From assembly GCA_035542855.1 (NCBI GenBank), contig DATKKM010000039.1, forward strand, positions 1 to 35,075: a DNA stretch of 35,075 nt, read 5' to 3'. A model generated the notes under the pieces. The model was not told where the DNA came from and searched no databases. It was given only the letters and a program-made list of their open reading frames with translations. Made by a program: the position numbers and the translations under genes. The stretch comes from DATKKM01 sp035542855 (GTDB lineage Bacteria; Chloroflexota; Dehalococcoidia; SM23-28-2; RBG-16-64-32). This document shows positions 22,770 to 29,894 of this stretch, in pieces (the first letter of the stretch is position 1; each line of letters begins with the position of its first letter).

Positions 22770-23522
22770 ATGCCAGAGCCGAAAATCCCAGCCGACGCCC
22801 AGCAGCAGATGCCCGAATCCGGACGCGCCGCACGCGTGCCCGGAGTCTTCGACCAGGCGTTCCTCACGGACGTCGAGGGCGTCACCGAGATCTTCTTCGT
22901 CCGCCACGCCCAGCCGGACATCAACTTCGAAGGCGTCGTCGGCGACAGCATTGACCCGCCGCTCACCGATTACGGCCGCATGCAGGCGAAGCTCGTCGGC
23001 ACGGCGCTCTCTACAACCGAATTCCACGCCATCTTCTCCAGCCCCATGAAGCGCGCGAAGGAGACCGCCGACGCCATCGCCCACCACCACAAGCACCTGG
23101 AGATCAACGTCATCCCGGACCTGGCAGAGGTCGGCATCTTCCGCGACGTCCCGCGCGACCAGAAGGTGCAGGACTACCTGGGCAAGGAGATGCTGCTCGG
23201 CGTCCGCCAGCGCATGCTGGAAGAGCGCAGCTGGGACGTCTACCCCTACTCCGAATCCAGCTTCGACTTCAAGAAGCGCGCCATCAACGCCGTCGAAACC
23301 TGCATCGCCCACAACGCCGGCACCCGCATCGCCATCGTCTGCCACGGCGGCGTGATCAACGCCTACGTGGGCCACATCGTGAAGTCGCCGTTCGACATGA
23401 TGTTTCGCCCGGCGCATACCTCCGTCAACGTCGTCGTCGCAGGCGAAGGCCGCCGCGTTCTCCGCCTCCTGAACGACACCCACCACCTCACGACGGGCGA
23501 AGGCGAGTTCGTGACGTACTAG
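22770..23522 (+). CDS. histidine phosphatase family protein (phosphoglycerate mutase-like)
   Basis: This 250-residue cytosolic protein has the fold of cofactor-dependent phosphoglycerate mutase and related phosphatases. The phospho-acceptor is His46 in FVRHAQ (the usual RHG is RHA here). PLTDYGRMQAKLVGTAL and SSPMKRAKETADAIA follow. A Glu in PDLAEVG is the likely proton donor, and the second catalytic His192 lies in VCHGGVINAYV. A 35-residue polar N-terminal extension precedes the core. The substrate cannot be told: the family includes phosphatases of sugar phosphates and cobalamin intermediates. The ATG at 22770 has AGGAGGA upstream. It is divergent from selA and probably monocistronic, with a hairpin after its stop. 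Confidence 0.9.
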   Translation: MPEPKIPADAQQQMPESGRAARVPGVFDQAFLTDVEGVTEIFFVRHAQPDINFEGVVGDSIDPPLTDYGRMQAKLVGTALSTTEFHAIFSSPMKRAKETADAIAHHHKHLEINVIPDLAEVGIFRDVPRDQKVQDYLGKEMLLGVRQRMLEERSWDVYPYSESSFDFKKRAINAVETCIAHNAGTRIAIVCHGGVINAYVGHIVKSPFDMMFRPAHTSVNVVVAGEGRRVLRLLNDTHHLTTGEGEFVTY

Positions 23523-23539
23523 CACAGTGGCTGCGTAGA

Positions 23540-23558
23540 GGCGCCAGCGCGCTGCGCC
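23540..23558 (+). terminator. GC-rich imperfect hairpin after the histidine phosphatase gene
   Basis: GGCG and CAGC, separated by one C, pair with GCTG and CGCC to give an imperfect stem 18 bases past the stop. No T-tract follows beyond CTTACC. Weak intrinsic terminator or 3'-end stabiliser. Confidence 0.35.
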
Positions 23559-23581
23559 CTTACCCCGGTTCACGCTCCTCT

Positions 23582-23605
23582 GACCCTCGACCCGCGACCC
23601 TCGAC
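23582..23605 (+). repeat. 10-bp direct repeat upstream of the aminotransferase gene
   Basis: GACCCTCGAC occurs at 23582-23591 and 23596-23605, a 14-bp period, about 45 bases ahead of the ATG at 23649. It could be a regulatory site or a chance low-complexity pair. Confidence 0.3.
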
Positions 23606-23648
23606 TCGCTACCATAACAGTAGAACCCCCCGAAAGAAGGCCGAGCTC

Positions 23649-24755
23649 ATGACTCAGCAGAAGACCCGCATCAACCTTCGCATCCCCGGCCCCACGCCCG
23701 TCCCGGACGACATCCTGGAGGCCGTTGCCCACCCCATGGTCAACCATCGCGGCAAAGAGTTCGCCGGCGTCGTGCAGCGCGTCTCCGAGAAGCTGAAGGA
23801 CTTCTTCGTCACCAGCCAGGACGTAATGGTGCTCTCCTGCTCAGGGACCGGCGGCCTCGAAGCAGCCGTCGTCAACACGCTCTCCCCCGGCGATAAGGTC
23901 CTCGCCGTCAGCATCGGCTCCTTCGGGGAGCGCTTCGCAACCATCGCCGAGACCTACGGCGCCGACGTCACGATGCTGCCCTACGAGTGGGGCCAGCCGG
24001 CCCACGCCGACGACGTCCGCCACGCCCTCAAGGAAAACCCCGCGATCAAGGCCGTCCTCATCACCCACAACGAGACGTCCACCGGTGTCACCAACCCGCT
24101 CGCGCAAATCGCCGAAGTCGTCCACGAGTTCGACAGGCTGCTCGTCGTCGACGCCGTCAGCAGCCTCGGCGCCATCCCCTGCGAAACCGACGCCTGGGGG
24201 CTGGACTGCGTGGTCACCGGCTCCCAGAAGGGCTGGATGGTCCCGCCCGGCCTTGCCTTCGCCTGCCTCAGCGCCCGCGGCTGGAAGGCGTACGAGGAGG
24301 CCCGCATGCCCCGCTTCTACTTTGACTTCGCCAAGCACCGCGACGCGCAGGCCAAGGGCCAGACGCCGTTCACCCCGGCCATGCCCATCTTCTTCGGGCT
24401 GGACATCGCCCTGGAGCGCATGGCCCTGGAAGGCATGGAGGCGATCTTCACCCGCCACAAGAAAATCGGCGCCTTCACCCGCGAAGGCGTGAAGAGCCTC
24501 GGCCTGGAGCTGCTCTGCCAGGACGAGCGCTTCGCCTCCGACACCGTCACCGCCGTCAAGTGCCCCGAGAGCATCGAAGTGGGCAAGCTGCGCAGCCTCA
24601 TGGAGGACGAGTACAACATCGTGCTCGCCGGCGGCCAGGGCAAGCTCACCGGCAAGATCTTCCGTATCGGCCACCTCGGCCTCGTCGAAGAGGCTGACAT
24701 CCGGGAGACGCTGGACGCCCTCGGCGACGCGCTGCGCAAGCTCGGCCACAAGTAA
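23649..24755 (+). CDS. class V aminotransferase (serine/alanine-glyoxylate type)
   Basis: This is a 368-residue PLP enzyme of the alanine/serine-glyoxylate aminotransferase group. The N-terminal RIPGPTPVPDDILEA and HRGKEFA are typical. SGTGGLEAAVVNTLSPGD forms the cofactor phosphate site, VVDAVSSLGAIPCETDAWG carries the Asp that holds the PLP ring, and Lys194 in TGSQKGWMVPPGL is the Schiff-base Lys. The small domain ends in GKIFRIGHLG, close to the usual RIGHMG. Likely reactions are transamination between serine or alanine and glyoxylate or pyruvate. Relatives also serve as phosphoserine-type or ureidoglycine enzymes, and the substrate is not resolved. AAGAAGG precedes the ATG at 23649. No serA or glyA lies next to it here. 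Confidence 0.9.
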   Translation: MTQQKTRINLRIPGPTPVPDDILEAVAHPMVNHRGKEFAGVVQRVSEKLKDFFVTSQDVMVLSCSGTGGLEAAVVNTLSPGDKVLAVSIGSFGERFATIAETYGADVTMLPYEWGQPAHADDVRHALKENPAIKAVLITHNETSTGVTNPLAQIAEVVHEFDRLLVVDAVSSLGAIPCETDAWGLDCVVTGSQKGWMVPPGLAFACLSARGWKAYEEARMPRFYFDFAKHRDAQAKGQTPFTPAMPIFFGLDIALERMALEGMEAIFTRHKKIGAFTREGVKSLGLELLCQDERFASDTVTAVKCPESIEVGKLRSLMEDEYNIVLAGGQGKLTGKIFRIGHLGLVEEADIRETLDALGDALRKLGHK

Positions 24756-24809
24756 CGCCTGCGCCCCCGCACCCGAATCTGCGCCGCACCGTGGCGCGTA
24801 TCTACTTGT

Positions 24810-24830
24810 GCAACGATTGGGCGTCGTTGC
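24810..24830 (+). repeat. perfect 7-bp stem, 7-base loop hairpin
   Basis: GCAACGA (24810-24816) and TCGTTGC (24824-24830) are perfect complements around TTGGGCG. It sits just upstream of a much longer hairpin in the same intergenic region. Confidence 0.5.
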
Positions 24831-24834
24831 TTCA

Positions 24835-24908
24835 CCGGTTGCAGGCGGGGCACCCCCTTATTGGATTGGGCGATGTGGCTGGCAGTCCCCCTCCTGCAGC
24901 CGGTTATC
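24835..24908 (+). ncRNA. long structured intergenic hairpin, terminator/attenuator or unrecognised RNA element
   Basis: CCGGTTGCAGG (24835-24845) pairs with CCTGCAGCCGG (24893-24903) with one G-T wobble. After a single C/T mismatch, GGGG (24847-24850) pairs with CCCC (24888-24891), making a 16-step stem around a 37-base loop. TTATCTTTAATC follows at once, as in an intrinsic terminator. It lies between the aminotransferase stop and the dsbA-like GTG. It could end the upstream transcript, attenuate the downstream one, or be a small RNA. It matches no riboswitch class I know. Confidence 0.4.
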
Positions 24909-24998
24909 TTTAATCTGCTTCTAACGGGACAGTCGGACGATTGATGTAGGGCCGAACGGCAGTATGGATGCCCGGCCTCGATTGGATAAGTTGCAGTT

Positions 24999-25694
24999 GT
25001 GAAAGCTCACGCCAAACGGATGCGCCGGGCCTCCCGGGTGCAGAGGCAGTCCTATATAATCCTCGGCGCGATTGCGCTGGGCGTTGTGGCCGTGGTTATC
25101 GCCATCGCCGCGCTATCCCGCGGCGGCAGCAACGTGTCGGCCGAGATCGTCGTACCCACGCCGCGCCCGGCCGGCGTGGCCCAGAGCGGCCACACCTACG
25201 GCGATCCCAACGCCCCGGTGACGATCGACGAGTATGTCGACTTCCAGTGCCCGTTCTGCGAGCAGGCGGTGGTTAACGTGATGCCCGTCATCGATCAGCA
25301 GTTCGTTGAGAACGGGACCGTGAAGATCGTGGCCCACCCCATCGCCATCCTCGGCGATGAGTCCGTGCAGGCGGCAGCCGCGGCGGAGGCGGCGAACGAG
25401 CAAGGGAAGTTCTGGGCCTTCTTCGATGCGCTTTACGCTAACCAGGGCGCCGAGAACAGCGGCGCCTTCTCCAACGAAAGGCTCGTCAAGATCGCCGAAG
25501 CGCTGGGGCTGGACATGAGCGCTTTCCACGCCGTGTTCGACAACGGCGTCTACACGCAGCAGGTGATCGACACCACACAGGGCGCGAGGTCCGCCGGCGT
25601 CTCCTCCACACCCACGATTCTCGTCAACGGCGTCAAGGTGAACGCCTCGGTAGACGCCATCTCAGCCGCCATCGAGGCTGCGGCCGGTTCGTGA
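24999..25694 (+). CDS. membrane-anchored DsbA-like thiol-disulfide oxidoreductase
   Basis: This 231-residue protein has a basic N-terminus, one membrane anchor (about 18-40), a short linker, and a DsbA/BdbD-type thioredoxin domain (about 65-231). The redox motif is CPFC (Cys84, Cys87) in EYVDFQCPFCEQA, and the cis-Pro loop is SSTPTILVNG. The domain faces outwards and should introduce disulfides into exported proteins. The next gene encodes VKOR, which reoxidises such proteins, and overlaps by 4 bp. The start is the GTG at 24999. The ribosome site is poor, so the start is a little uncertain. A structured 240-bp gap precedes it. Confidence 0.9.
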   Translation: MKAHAKRMRRASRVQRQSYIILGAIALGVVAVVIAIAALSRGGSNVSAEIVVPTPRPAGVAQSGHTYGDPNAPVTIDEYVDFQCPFCEQAVVNVMPVIDQQFVENGTVKIVAHPIAILGDESVQAAAAAEAANEQGKFWAFFDALYANQGAENSGAFSNERLVKIAEALGLDMSAFHAVFDNGVYTQQVIDTTQGARSAGVSSTPTILVNGVKVNASVDAISAAIEAAAGS

Positions 25695-26143
25695 ACGGCA
25701 CGCGGCTCTGGCTCCTGCTCGCGCTGCTCGGTCTGGCCGGCCTTGGCACGTCCGGTTACCTGACGTACAGCCACTACGCGGACCAGGTCACCGTTTGCGC
25801 CGGTATCGGCTCCTGCGAGTTCGTGCAGACCAGCCAGTACTCGGACGTGGCGGGGGTGCCGGTGGCGCTGCTCGGTCTGCTCTTCTTCGTCGGGCTGGAG
25901 GGCGTGGTTGCCCTGCGGCTGCTCGGCCTGCCGCAGGCGCTGCAGTGGGGAGCGCCGGCGGTCTTTGCGATGACGCTGGGCGGGCTCGCCTTCGTCTCCT
26001 ACCTGACGTACGTGGAGCTCTTCGTGATCAAGGCGATCTGCATCTGGTGCGTGGCCACGGCGGCGATTACGCTGGCCTGCTTCGTCGTGGCTGCTTCGGG
26101 CAGTTGGCCGCTGGCCCTGCGAGAAGAAGAGGCGCTGGCCTAG
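25691..26143 (+). CDS. vitamin K epoxide reductase (VKOR) family, disulfide bond generator
   Basis: Bacterial VKOR passes electrons from DsbA-like proteins to quinone. It is the counterpart of DsbB in many actinobacteria, cyanobacteria and Chloroflexota. The 150-residue protein has four membrane helices. It carries the loop Cys pair Cys36 and Cys42 (VCAGIGSCEFV), a Ser48 before YSDVAGVPVALLG, and the active-site CIWC (Cys117, Cys120) in the last helix hairpin. The GTG start at 25691 overlaps the DsbA-like stop (GTGA), so both are made from one mRNA and surely form one electron pathway. It ends with a 4-bp overlap (CTAG) against the convergent gene. Confidence 0.93.
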   Translation: MNGTRLWLLLALLGLAGLGTSGYLTYSHYADQVTVCAGIGSCEFVQTSQYSDVAGVPVALLGLLFFVGLEGVVALRLLGLPQALQWGAPAVFAMTLGGLAFVSYLTYVELFVIKAICIWCVATAAITLACFVVAASGSWPLALREEEALA

Positions 26144-26781
26144 CTGGGCCGCAGGAACTTCGGGAGCATATCCTCCGGGCCGCTGGGGACCGTGTAGTGG
26201 TCGTTGATCTCCGGCTCCTCGTACCCCGCGATGTAGCGCCACGTGCGGATGCCGACCACCGGGATCTCCAGTTGGCGGCAAAGGTTCTGCGCGTCGTCGC
26301 CCTTGCCCACCGGCACGTAGAGGTATAGCGGCGCCAGCTCGGCGTAGGGCAGCCACTCCCAGCGGGCCACGGCCTCGTTCACCGTCTCGTTCGTCTCGAC
26401 TTCGGCCACGATGCGGCAGTTGTTCTCCGGGTGCTGCACCACCACGATGTCCGGGTAGGCCACGAGGCCGTTCTCCATCTCGACGCCCATCGTGCGCGCC
26501 GGGTGGTTCACATAGGTCTTAAGGTCGCGGTACTTCTCGGTCGGAAAGGCGAAACGCAGGCGGGCGATGTCCTTCAGCGCCTTGTCGTGGATGAGCTGGC
26601 GCGATTCGGTGCGCGAGGCGTAGGTCGGCGGGACGTACGCCGCGGGCGAGCCCGGCGCCGGCGCCGGCCCCACCAGTTGCGAGAGCAGCAAGGCGGAGGG
26701 CATCGCCTCCTTGATGCTGGCGACGGTGGCCTCTACGGGGTCTTTGCCGTCGCTCGGCGCTGTCGTGGTGTCGTCGGACAT
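26140..26781 (-). CDS. unknown protein, possibly with a restriction-endonuclease-like core
   Basis: I do not recognise this 213-residue protein. It has no signal peptide or membrane segment. Residues about 1-55 look flexible, with a Pro/Ala stretch, and 60-200 look folded. A stretch reading AYPDIVVVQHPENN, then IVAEVETNETV, gives Asp111, Glu127 and Glu129 in a P-D-x15-E-x-E arrangement. This is reminiscent of the PD-(D/E)xK nuclease fold, although the usual final Lys is not obvious. Nuclease function is therefore only a hypothesis. Alternatively it is a conserved cytosolic domain that reads a partner's signal. It is convergent with the VKOR gene and alone on its strand. Confidence 0.75.
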   Translation of the reverse strand: MSDDTTTAPSDGKDPVEATVASIKEAMPSALLLSQLVGPAPAPGSPAAYVPPTYASRTESRQLIHDKALKDIARLRFAFPTEKYRDLKTYVNHPARTMGVEMENGLVAYPDIVVVQHPENNCRIVAEVETNETVNEAVARWEWLPYAELAPLYLYVPVGKGDDAQNLCRQLEIPVVGIRTWRYIAGYEEPEINDHYTVPSGPEDMLPKFLRPS

Positions 26782-26853
26782 GTATCGCTCCGTGTGTGGC
26801 GTTCTTCACGAAGTATCGGGGAATGGCGAGCGTTAGGGCAAGCGGGATAACCG

Positions 26854-26992
26854 TCAGCGCTCATGGTCAGCGTTCAGATCTGAGAACCGCCGTGCGTTTG
26901 GCAGACGTGCCGGCCTGGATGAGTGCATCTTCCCCGATTGAGCCGTGCCAACGCGTGCACCCAATCCCTGAGTGCTGATAGCTGAGCGCTGA
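26854..26992 (+). repeat. inverted pair of TGAGCGCTGA-type elements in the ctaA upstream gap
   Basis: TCAGCGCTCA (26854-26863) is the exact reverse complement of TGAGCGCTGA (26983-26992). Nearby near-copies are GGTCAGCGTTCAG and CTGAGTGCTGATAG. The 267-bp gap 26782-27048 contains no supported gene besides these repeats and the ctaA promoter region. Such short tandem-like repeats are often dispersed intergenic elements. Confidence 0.4.
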
Positions 26993-27025
26993 GGGCCATC
27001 CGCGCGCTTGACCGGCGCGCCAGCA

Positions 27026-27045
27026 TTTGTGACATTAGACACAAA
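27026..27045 (+). promoter_or_regulatory. TTTGTG-N8-CACAAA palindrome, CRP/FNR-like operator before ctaA
   Basis: TTTGTG (27026-27031) and CACAAA (27040-27045) form a two-fold symmetric site whose half-sites resemble TGTGA/TCACA of CRP/FNR-family regulators. It ends three bases before the ctaA ATG. TTGACC at 27008-27013 is a possible -35, with the best -10 (CATTAG, spacer 19) inside the palindrome. The mRNA would then have almost no leader. A regulator bound here would block transcription. Confidence 0.45.
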
Positions 27046-27048
27046 GTC

Positions 27049-27996
27049 ATGGCCACGACTCTTGCCGGCAGCGCTCCCCACCGCGGCGGCGTGCTCGCGC
27101 GGCTCCGCTCTTCGTTCGATATCCGCTACTACGCGCTCGCCACGACGCTCACCACCTACGGCCTGATTGTGCTCGGCGGCACCGTCCGCGCCACCGATTC
27201 CGGCGAGGCCTGCCCGGACTGGCCGCTCTGCCACGGCAACATCATCCCGCCCATGGAGACGAAGGTCTGGGTGGAGTTCTCGCACCGCCTCGTCGCTTCC
27301 GTCGTGGGATTCCTGATTGCCGGCCTCGTCTACGCGATCTGGCGCCGCCGCCACCAGGACGGCGTCCTCTGGCGGGCCGGCATCCTGGCCGGGCTGCTGC
27401 TCGTGCTGCAGGTGCTTGTCGGCGGCGCGACGGTCGGCTCCGGCACGGCAGCGGGCGTCGTCGCCATCCACCTTTCGATTGCCCTCTCCCTGCTGACGAC
27501 GCTCATCTTCATCACCGCCCGCCTCTTCCGCTCCCAGGACCTGCCCCTCGTGCGGGCCGAGGTGTTGCCGTCGCTCGTGCTGGCCGGCGTCTTCGCGCTT
27601 GTCATTAGCGGCGCGTTTGTCTCGCAGAAGCACGCGGGCCTGGCTTACCCAGACTGGCCCCTGTTCGACGGCAAAGTCACCCCCGCCCATTCCACCGTGG
27701 GCGAGCTGCACTACCTGCACCGCGTCGTGGCCGGGGGTGTCGGGCTGCTCTTCTTCGCCCTGCTGTTCGTCTCGCTGCGCTCGCAGCCGGCGCAGGGCGT
27801 CGTCTGGGGGCTCTGCGCGGCGACCGTCCTCTTCATCGCGCAGGCTCTTCTTGGCGCGGCCAACGTCTGGCTGGAGCTGGCAACGTCCGTCCGCATCCTC
27901 CACCTGGCGCTAGCGTCTGCCGTGTGGGGCGTGCTAGTGTTCACCATGGCGTGGGCTTATCAGAACGGCCTCCGCCTCACGAAGGGAAACTCCTGA
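27049..27996 (+). CDS. ctaA: heme A synthase (CtaA/COX15)
   Basis: CtaA oxidises the C8 methyl of heme O to a formyl group, giving heme A for the oxidase encoded downstream. The 315-residue protein has eight membrane helices in two similar halves. The first extracytoplasmic loop carries the Cys pair CPDWPLC (Cys55, Cys61) seen in Bacillus-type enzymes. The heme-binding histidines are His79 (EFSHR), one in VVAIHLSIA, one in LHYLHRVVAG and one in ILHLALA. The ATG at 27049 has no Shine-Dalgarno but lies next to a likely promoter. It is the first gene of the oxidase cluster. The stop is 2 bp before ctaB. Confidence 0.94.
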   Translation: MATTLAGSAPHRGGVLARLRSSFDIRYYALATTLTTYGLIVLGGTVRATDSGEACPDWPLCHGNIIPPMETKVWVEFSHRLVASVVGFLIAGLVYAIWRRRHQDGVLWRAGILAGLLLVLQVLVGGATVGSGTAAGVVAIHLSIALSLLTTLIFITARLFRSQDLPLVRAEVLPSLVLAGVFALVISGAFVSQKHAGLAYPDWPLFDGKVTPAHSTVGELHYLHRVVAGGVGLLFFALLFVSLRSQPAQGVVWGLCAATVLFIAQALLGAANVWLELATSVRILHLALASAVWGVLVFTMAWAYQNGLRLTKGNS

Positions 27997-27997
27997 C

Positions 27998-28909
27998 TTG
28001 GCAACCACCGTTCCTACGAGAACCCTGAGCGCTGCCCGCGACGTCCGCAGCCTGCTCTGGTCATACCTCCGCCTGACGAAGCCGCGTATCGTCCTGGAGC
28101 TGGTGATCACCACCGTCCCGGCGATGATGCTGGCCGAGGGTGGCCTGCCCTCTCTGTGGCTGGTGCTGGCCACGGTGCTCGGCGGGGCAGTGGTTGCCGG
28201 CGGCGCCAACGCCATGAACATGTACTTCGACCGCGACATCGACGAGATCATGTTGCGCACGCAGGAGCGCCCGGTGCCGTCCGGCCAGGTGGACCCGGAG
28301 AGGGCGGCGATTTTCGGGCTGACGCTAGGAGCGGCAGGGTTCGCGTTCCTCTGGTTCGCCGTTAACCCGCTGGCCGCCTGCCTGACGCTCAGCGCCTTCG
28401 TCTTCTACGTCGGCATCTACACGCTGATCCTGAAGCGCAACACCTCGCTGAACATCGTCATCGGCGGTGCGGCGGGCGCTGTGCCACCGGTGGTGGGTTG
28501 GGCTGCCGTCACCAACAGCATCGGCATCGAAGCCGTGTTTCTGTTCGCTATCATCAGCCTCTGGACGCCCCCGCACTTCTGGGCGCTCTCCATCAACTAC
28601 AGCAGCGACTACAAGCGCGCCGGCATCCCCATGCTCCCCGTCGTCGCCGGCGTGGAGGAGACGACGCGCCAGATCCTGCTCTACACCGTAGGCCTCGTCG
28701 CCGTGACCATCGCTCTCGCCTTCCTGAGCGACCTCGGCGCGGTCTACCTGGCGTCGTCGGCGCTGCTCGGCGGAGTGTTCGTCTACCTGGCGGCGCGGCT
28801 CTGGCGGGCCCATTCGGCCCGGCTGGCGACGATCGTCTTCAGGTACTCGCTCGTCTACCTCACTCTGCTTTTCGCGGCCATCGCCGTAGATACGCTGGTA
28901 CGCTCGTGA
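27998..28909 (+). CDS. ctaB: protoheme IX farnesyltransferase (heme O synthase)
   Basis: CtaB adds a farnesyl chain to heme B, giving heme O, the substrate of CtaA. The 303-residue UbiA-family membrane protein has about nine helices. The first Asp-rich prenyl-binding motif is NAMNMYFDRDIDEIML, followed by RTQERPVPSG. The second conserved loop is TPPHFWALSINYSSDYKRAG with IPMLP. The start is a TTG at 27998, two bases after the ctaA stop, and the frame gives the normal N-terminal length. Rare starts recur in this window. It shares the ctaA transcript. A possible internal promoter follows in the 88-bp gap to ctaC. Confidence 0.94.
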   Translation: MATTVPTRTLSAARDVRSLLWSYLRLTKPRIVLELVITTVPAMMLAEGGLPSLWLVLATVLGGAVVAGGANAMNMYFDRDIDEIMLRTQERPVPSGQVDPERAAIFGLTLGAAGFAFLWFAVNPLAACLTLSAFVFYVGIYTLILKRNTSLNIVIGGAAGAVPPVVGWAAVTNSIGIEAVFLFAIISLWTPPHFWALSINYSSDYKRAGIPMLPVVAGVEETTRQILLYTVGLVAVTIALAFLSDLGAVYLASSALLGGVFVYLAARLWRAHSARLATIVFRYSLVYLTLLFAAIAVDTLVRS

Positions 28910-28926
28910 GAGCGATTGTGAAATCG

Positions 28927-28956
28927 TTGACTTACGCCGTTTCGGTATCCCATCAT
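28927..28956 (+). promoter_or_regulatory. possible promoter for ctaC and the oxidase subunit genes
   Basis: TTGACT (28927-28932) and CATCAT (28951-28956) are spaced by 18 bp in the gap between ctaB and ctaC. The -35 is a good match and the -10 a moderate one (4 of 6). The subunit genes may be transcribed apart from heme A biosynthesis. Confidence 0.35.
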
Positions 28957-28997
28957 AGCCACAAGCCGGGCCTGTCCCGGCGTCTACCGGACCGACC

Positions 28998-29891
28998 GTG
29001 AAGAACGTCCTGCGCCACCTCAGAGACAACGCGCCGCGCCTCGTCCCGGCGTTGCTCTTGCTTGTACTCCTCGCGCTCCTCCTGACCGGCTGCGACGCCA
29101 AAGTCCCGCAAAACACGTTTGACGCCGGCGGTGAGGTTGCGCGGAAGCAGCGCAACCTCTTCTACATGGCCATGTGGCCCGCCATCGTCGTCATGATCGG
29201 CGTGCTCGGTGGCATCGTCGTGATCTGCCTGCGCTTCCGGGAGCGCGACCCCAAGGGGCTCCCGCCCAAGCAGATGCACGGCAACACCCCGCTGGAGCTC
29301 GCCTGGACGATTATCCCGGCTGTGCTGCTCCTGGGCCTCGGCGTCCCCATGGTGAGCCTGATATCGGAGCTGGGCTCAGACCCCGGGCCGGACGCCTACT
29401 ACATCGACGTCCGCGCCGAGCGGTTCAACTTCTTCTTCGACTACCCTGACATCAAAGACCCGGCCGGAACCCCGTTGGAGACCGTGGCCGAGGCGCACAT
29501 CCCGACCGGCCGCCGAGTGGCTTTCCGCCTGCACTCCACTGACGTCATTCACAGCTTCTGGGTGCCACGCCTGGGCGGAAAGCTGGACGTTGTGCCGAAC
29601 ATGAACAACGTCCTCTGGCTCGTGGCTGATAGCCCGGACAGCTTCTCCGGTCAGTGCGCGGAGCTCTGCGGCACCGGCCACGCCAACATGAAGTTCGTGA
29701 TCCACGCCGATTCGCCGAGCGACTTCGACGCTTGGGTGGCGGAGCAGCAGGCCACCCTCAACGCCACGCCTGCGCCCACCCCATCGCCGAAGCCCGGCGC
29801 GTCGGCCACGCCGACCCCGGCTGCCAGCGGCGAGGCGACACCGACTCCGACCCCTGAAGCATCAGCCAGTCCGACGCCTACCGGGAGCTAG
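28998..29891 (+). CDS. ctaC: cytochrome c oxidase subunit II
   Basis: Subunit II takes electrons from cytochrome c or a cupredoxin through the CuA site. The 297-residue protein has a lipoprotein-type signal (LLLTGC, Cys32), two membrane helices (about 55-79 and 100-122) and an extracytoplasmic CuA domain. CuA ligands are His185 (VIHSFW), Cys220, Glu222, Cys224, His228 and Met231 in GQCAELCGTGHANM. The aromatic patch usually written QWxWxFxY reads RFNFFFDY, so both Trp positions are Phe (143 and 145). The last 40 residues are a Pro/Thr/Ser/Ala-rich tail. No cytochrome c domain is fused, so it is an aa3 subunit II rather than a true caa3. It has a GTG start. Confidence 0.95.
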   Translation: MKNVLRHLRDNAPRLVPALLLLVLLALLLTGCDAKVPQNTFDAGGEVARKQRNLFYMAMWPAIVVMIGVLGGIVVICLRFRERDPKGLPPKQMHGNTPLELAWTIIPAVLLLGLGVPMVSLISELGSDPGPDAYYIDVRAERFNFFFDYPDIKDPAGTPLETVAEAHIPTGRRVAFRLHSTDVIHSFWVPRLGGKLDVVPNMNNVLWLVADSPDSFSGQCAELCGTGHANMKFVIHADSPSDFDAWVAEQQATLNATPAPTPSPKPGASATPTPAASGEATPTPTPEASASPTPTGS

Positions 29892-29894
29892 ACC

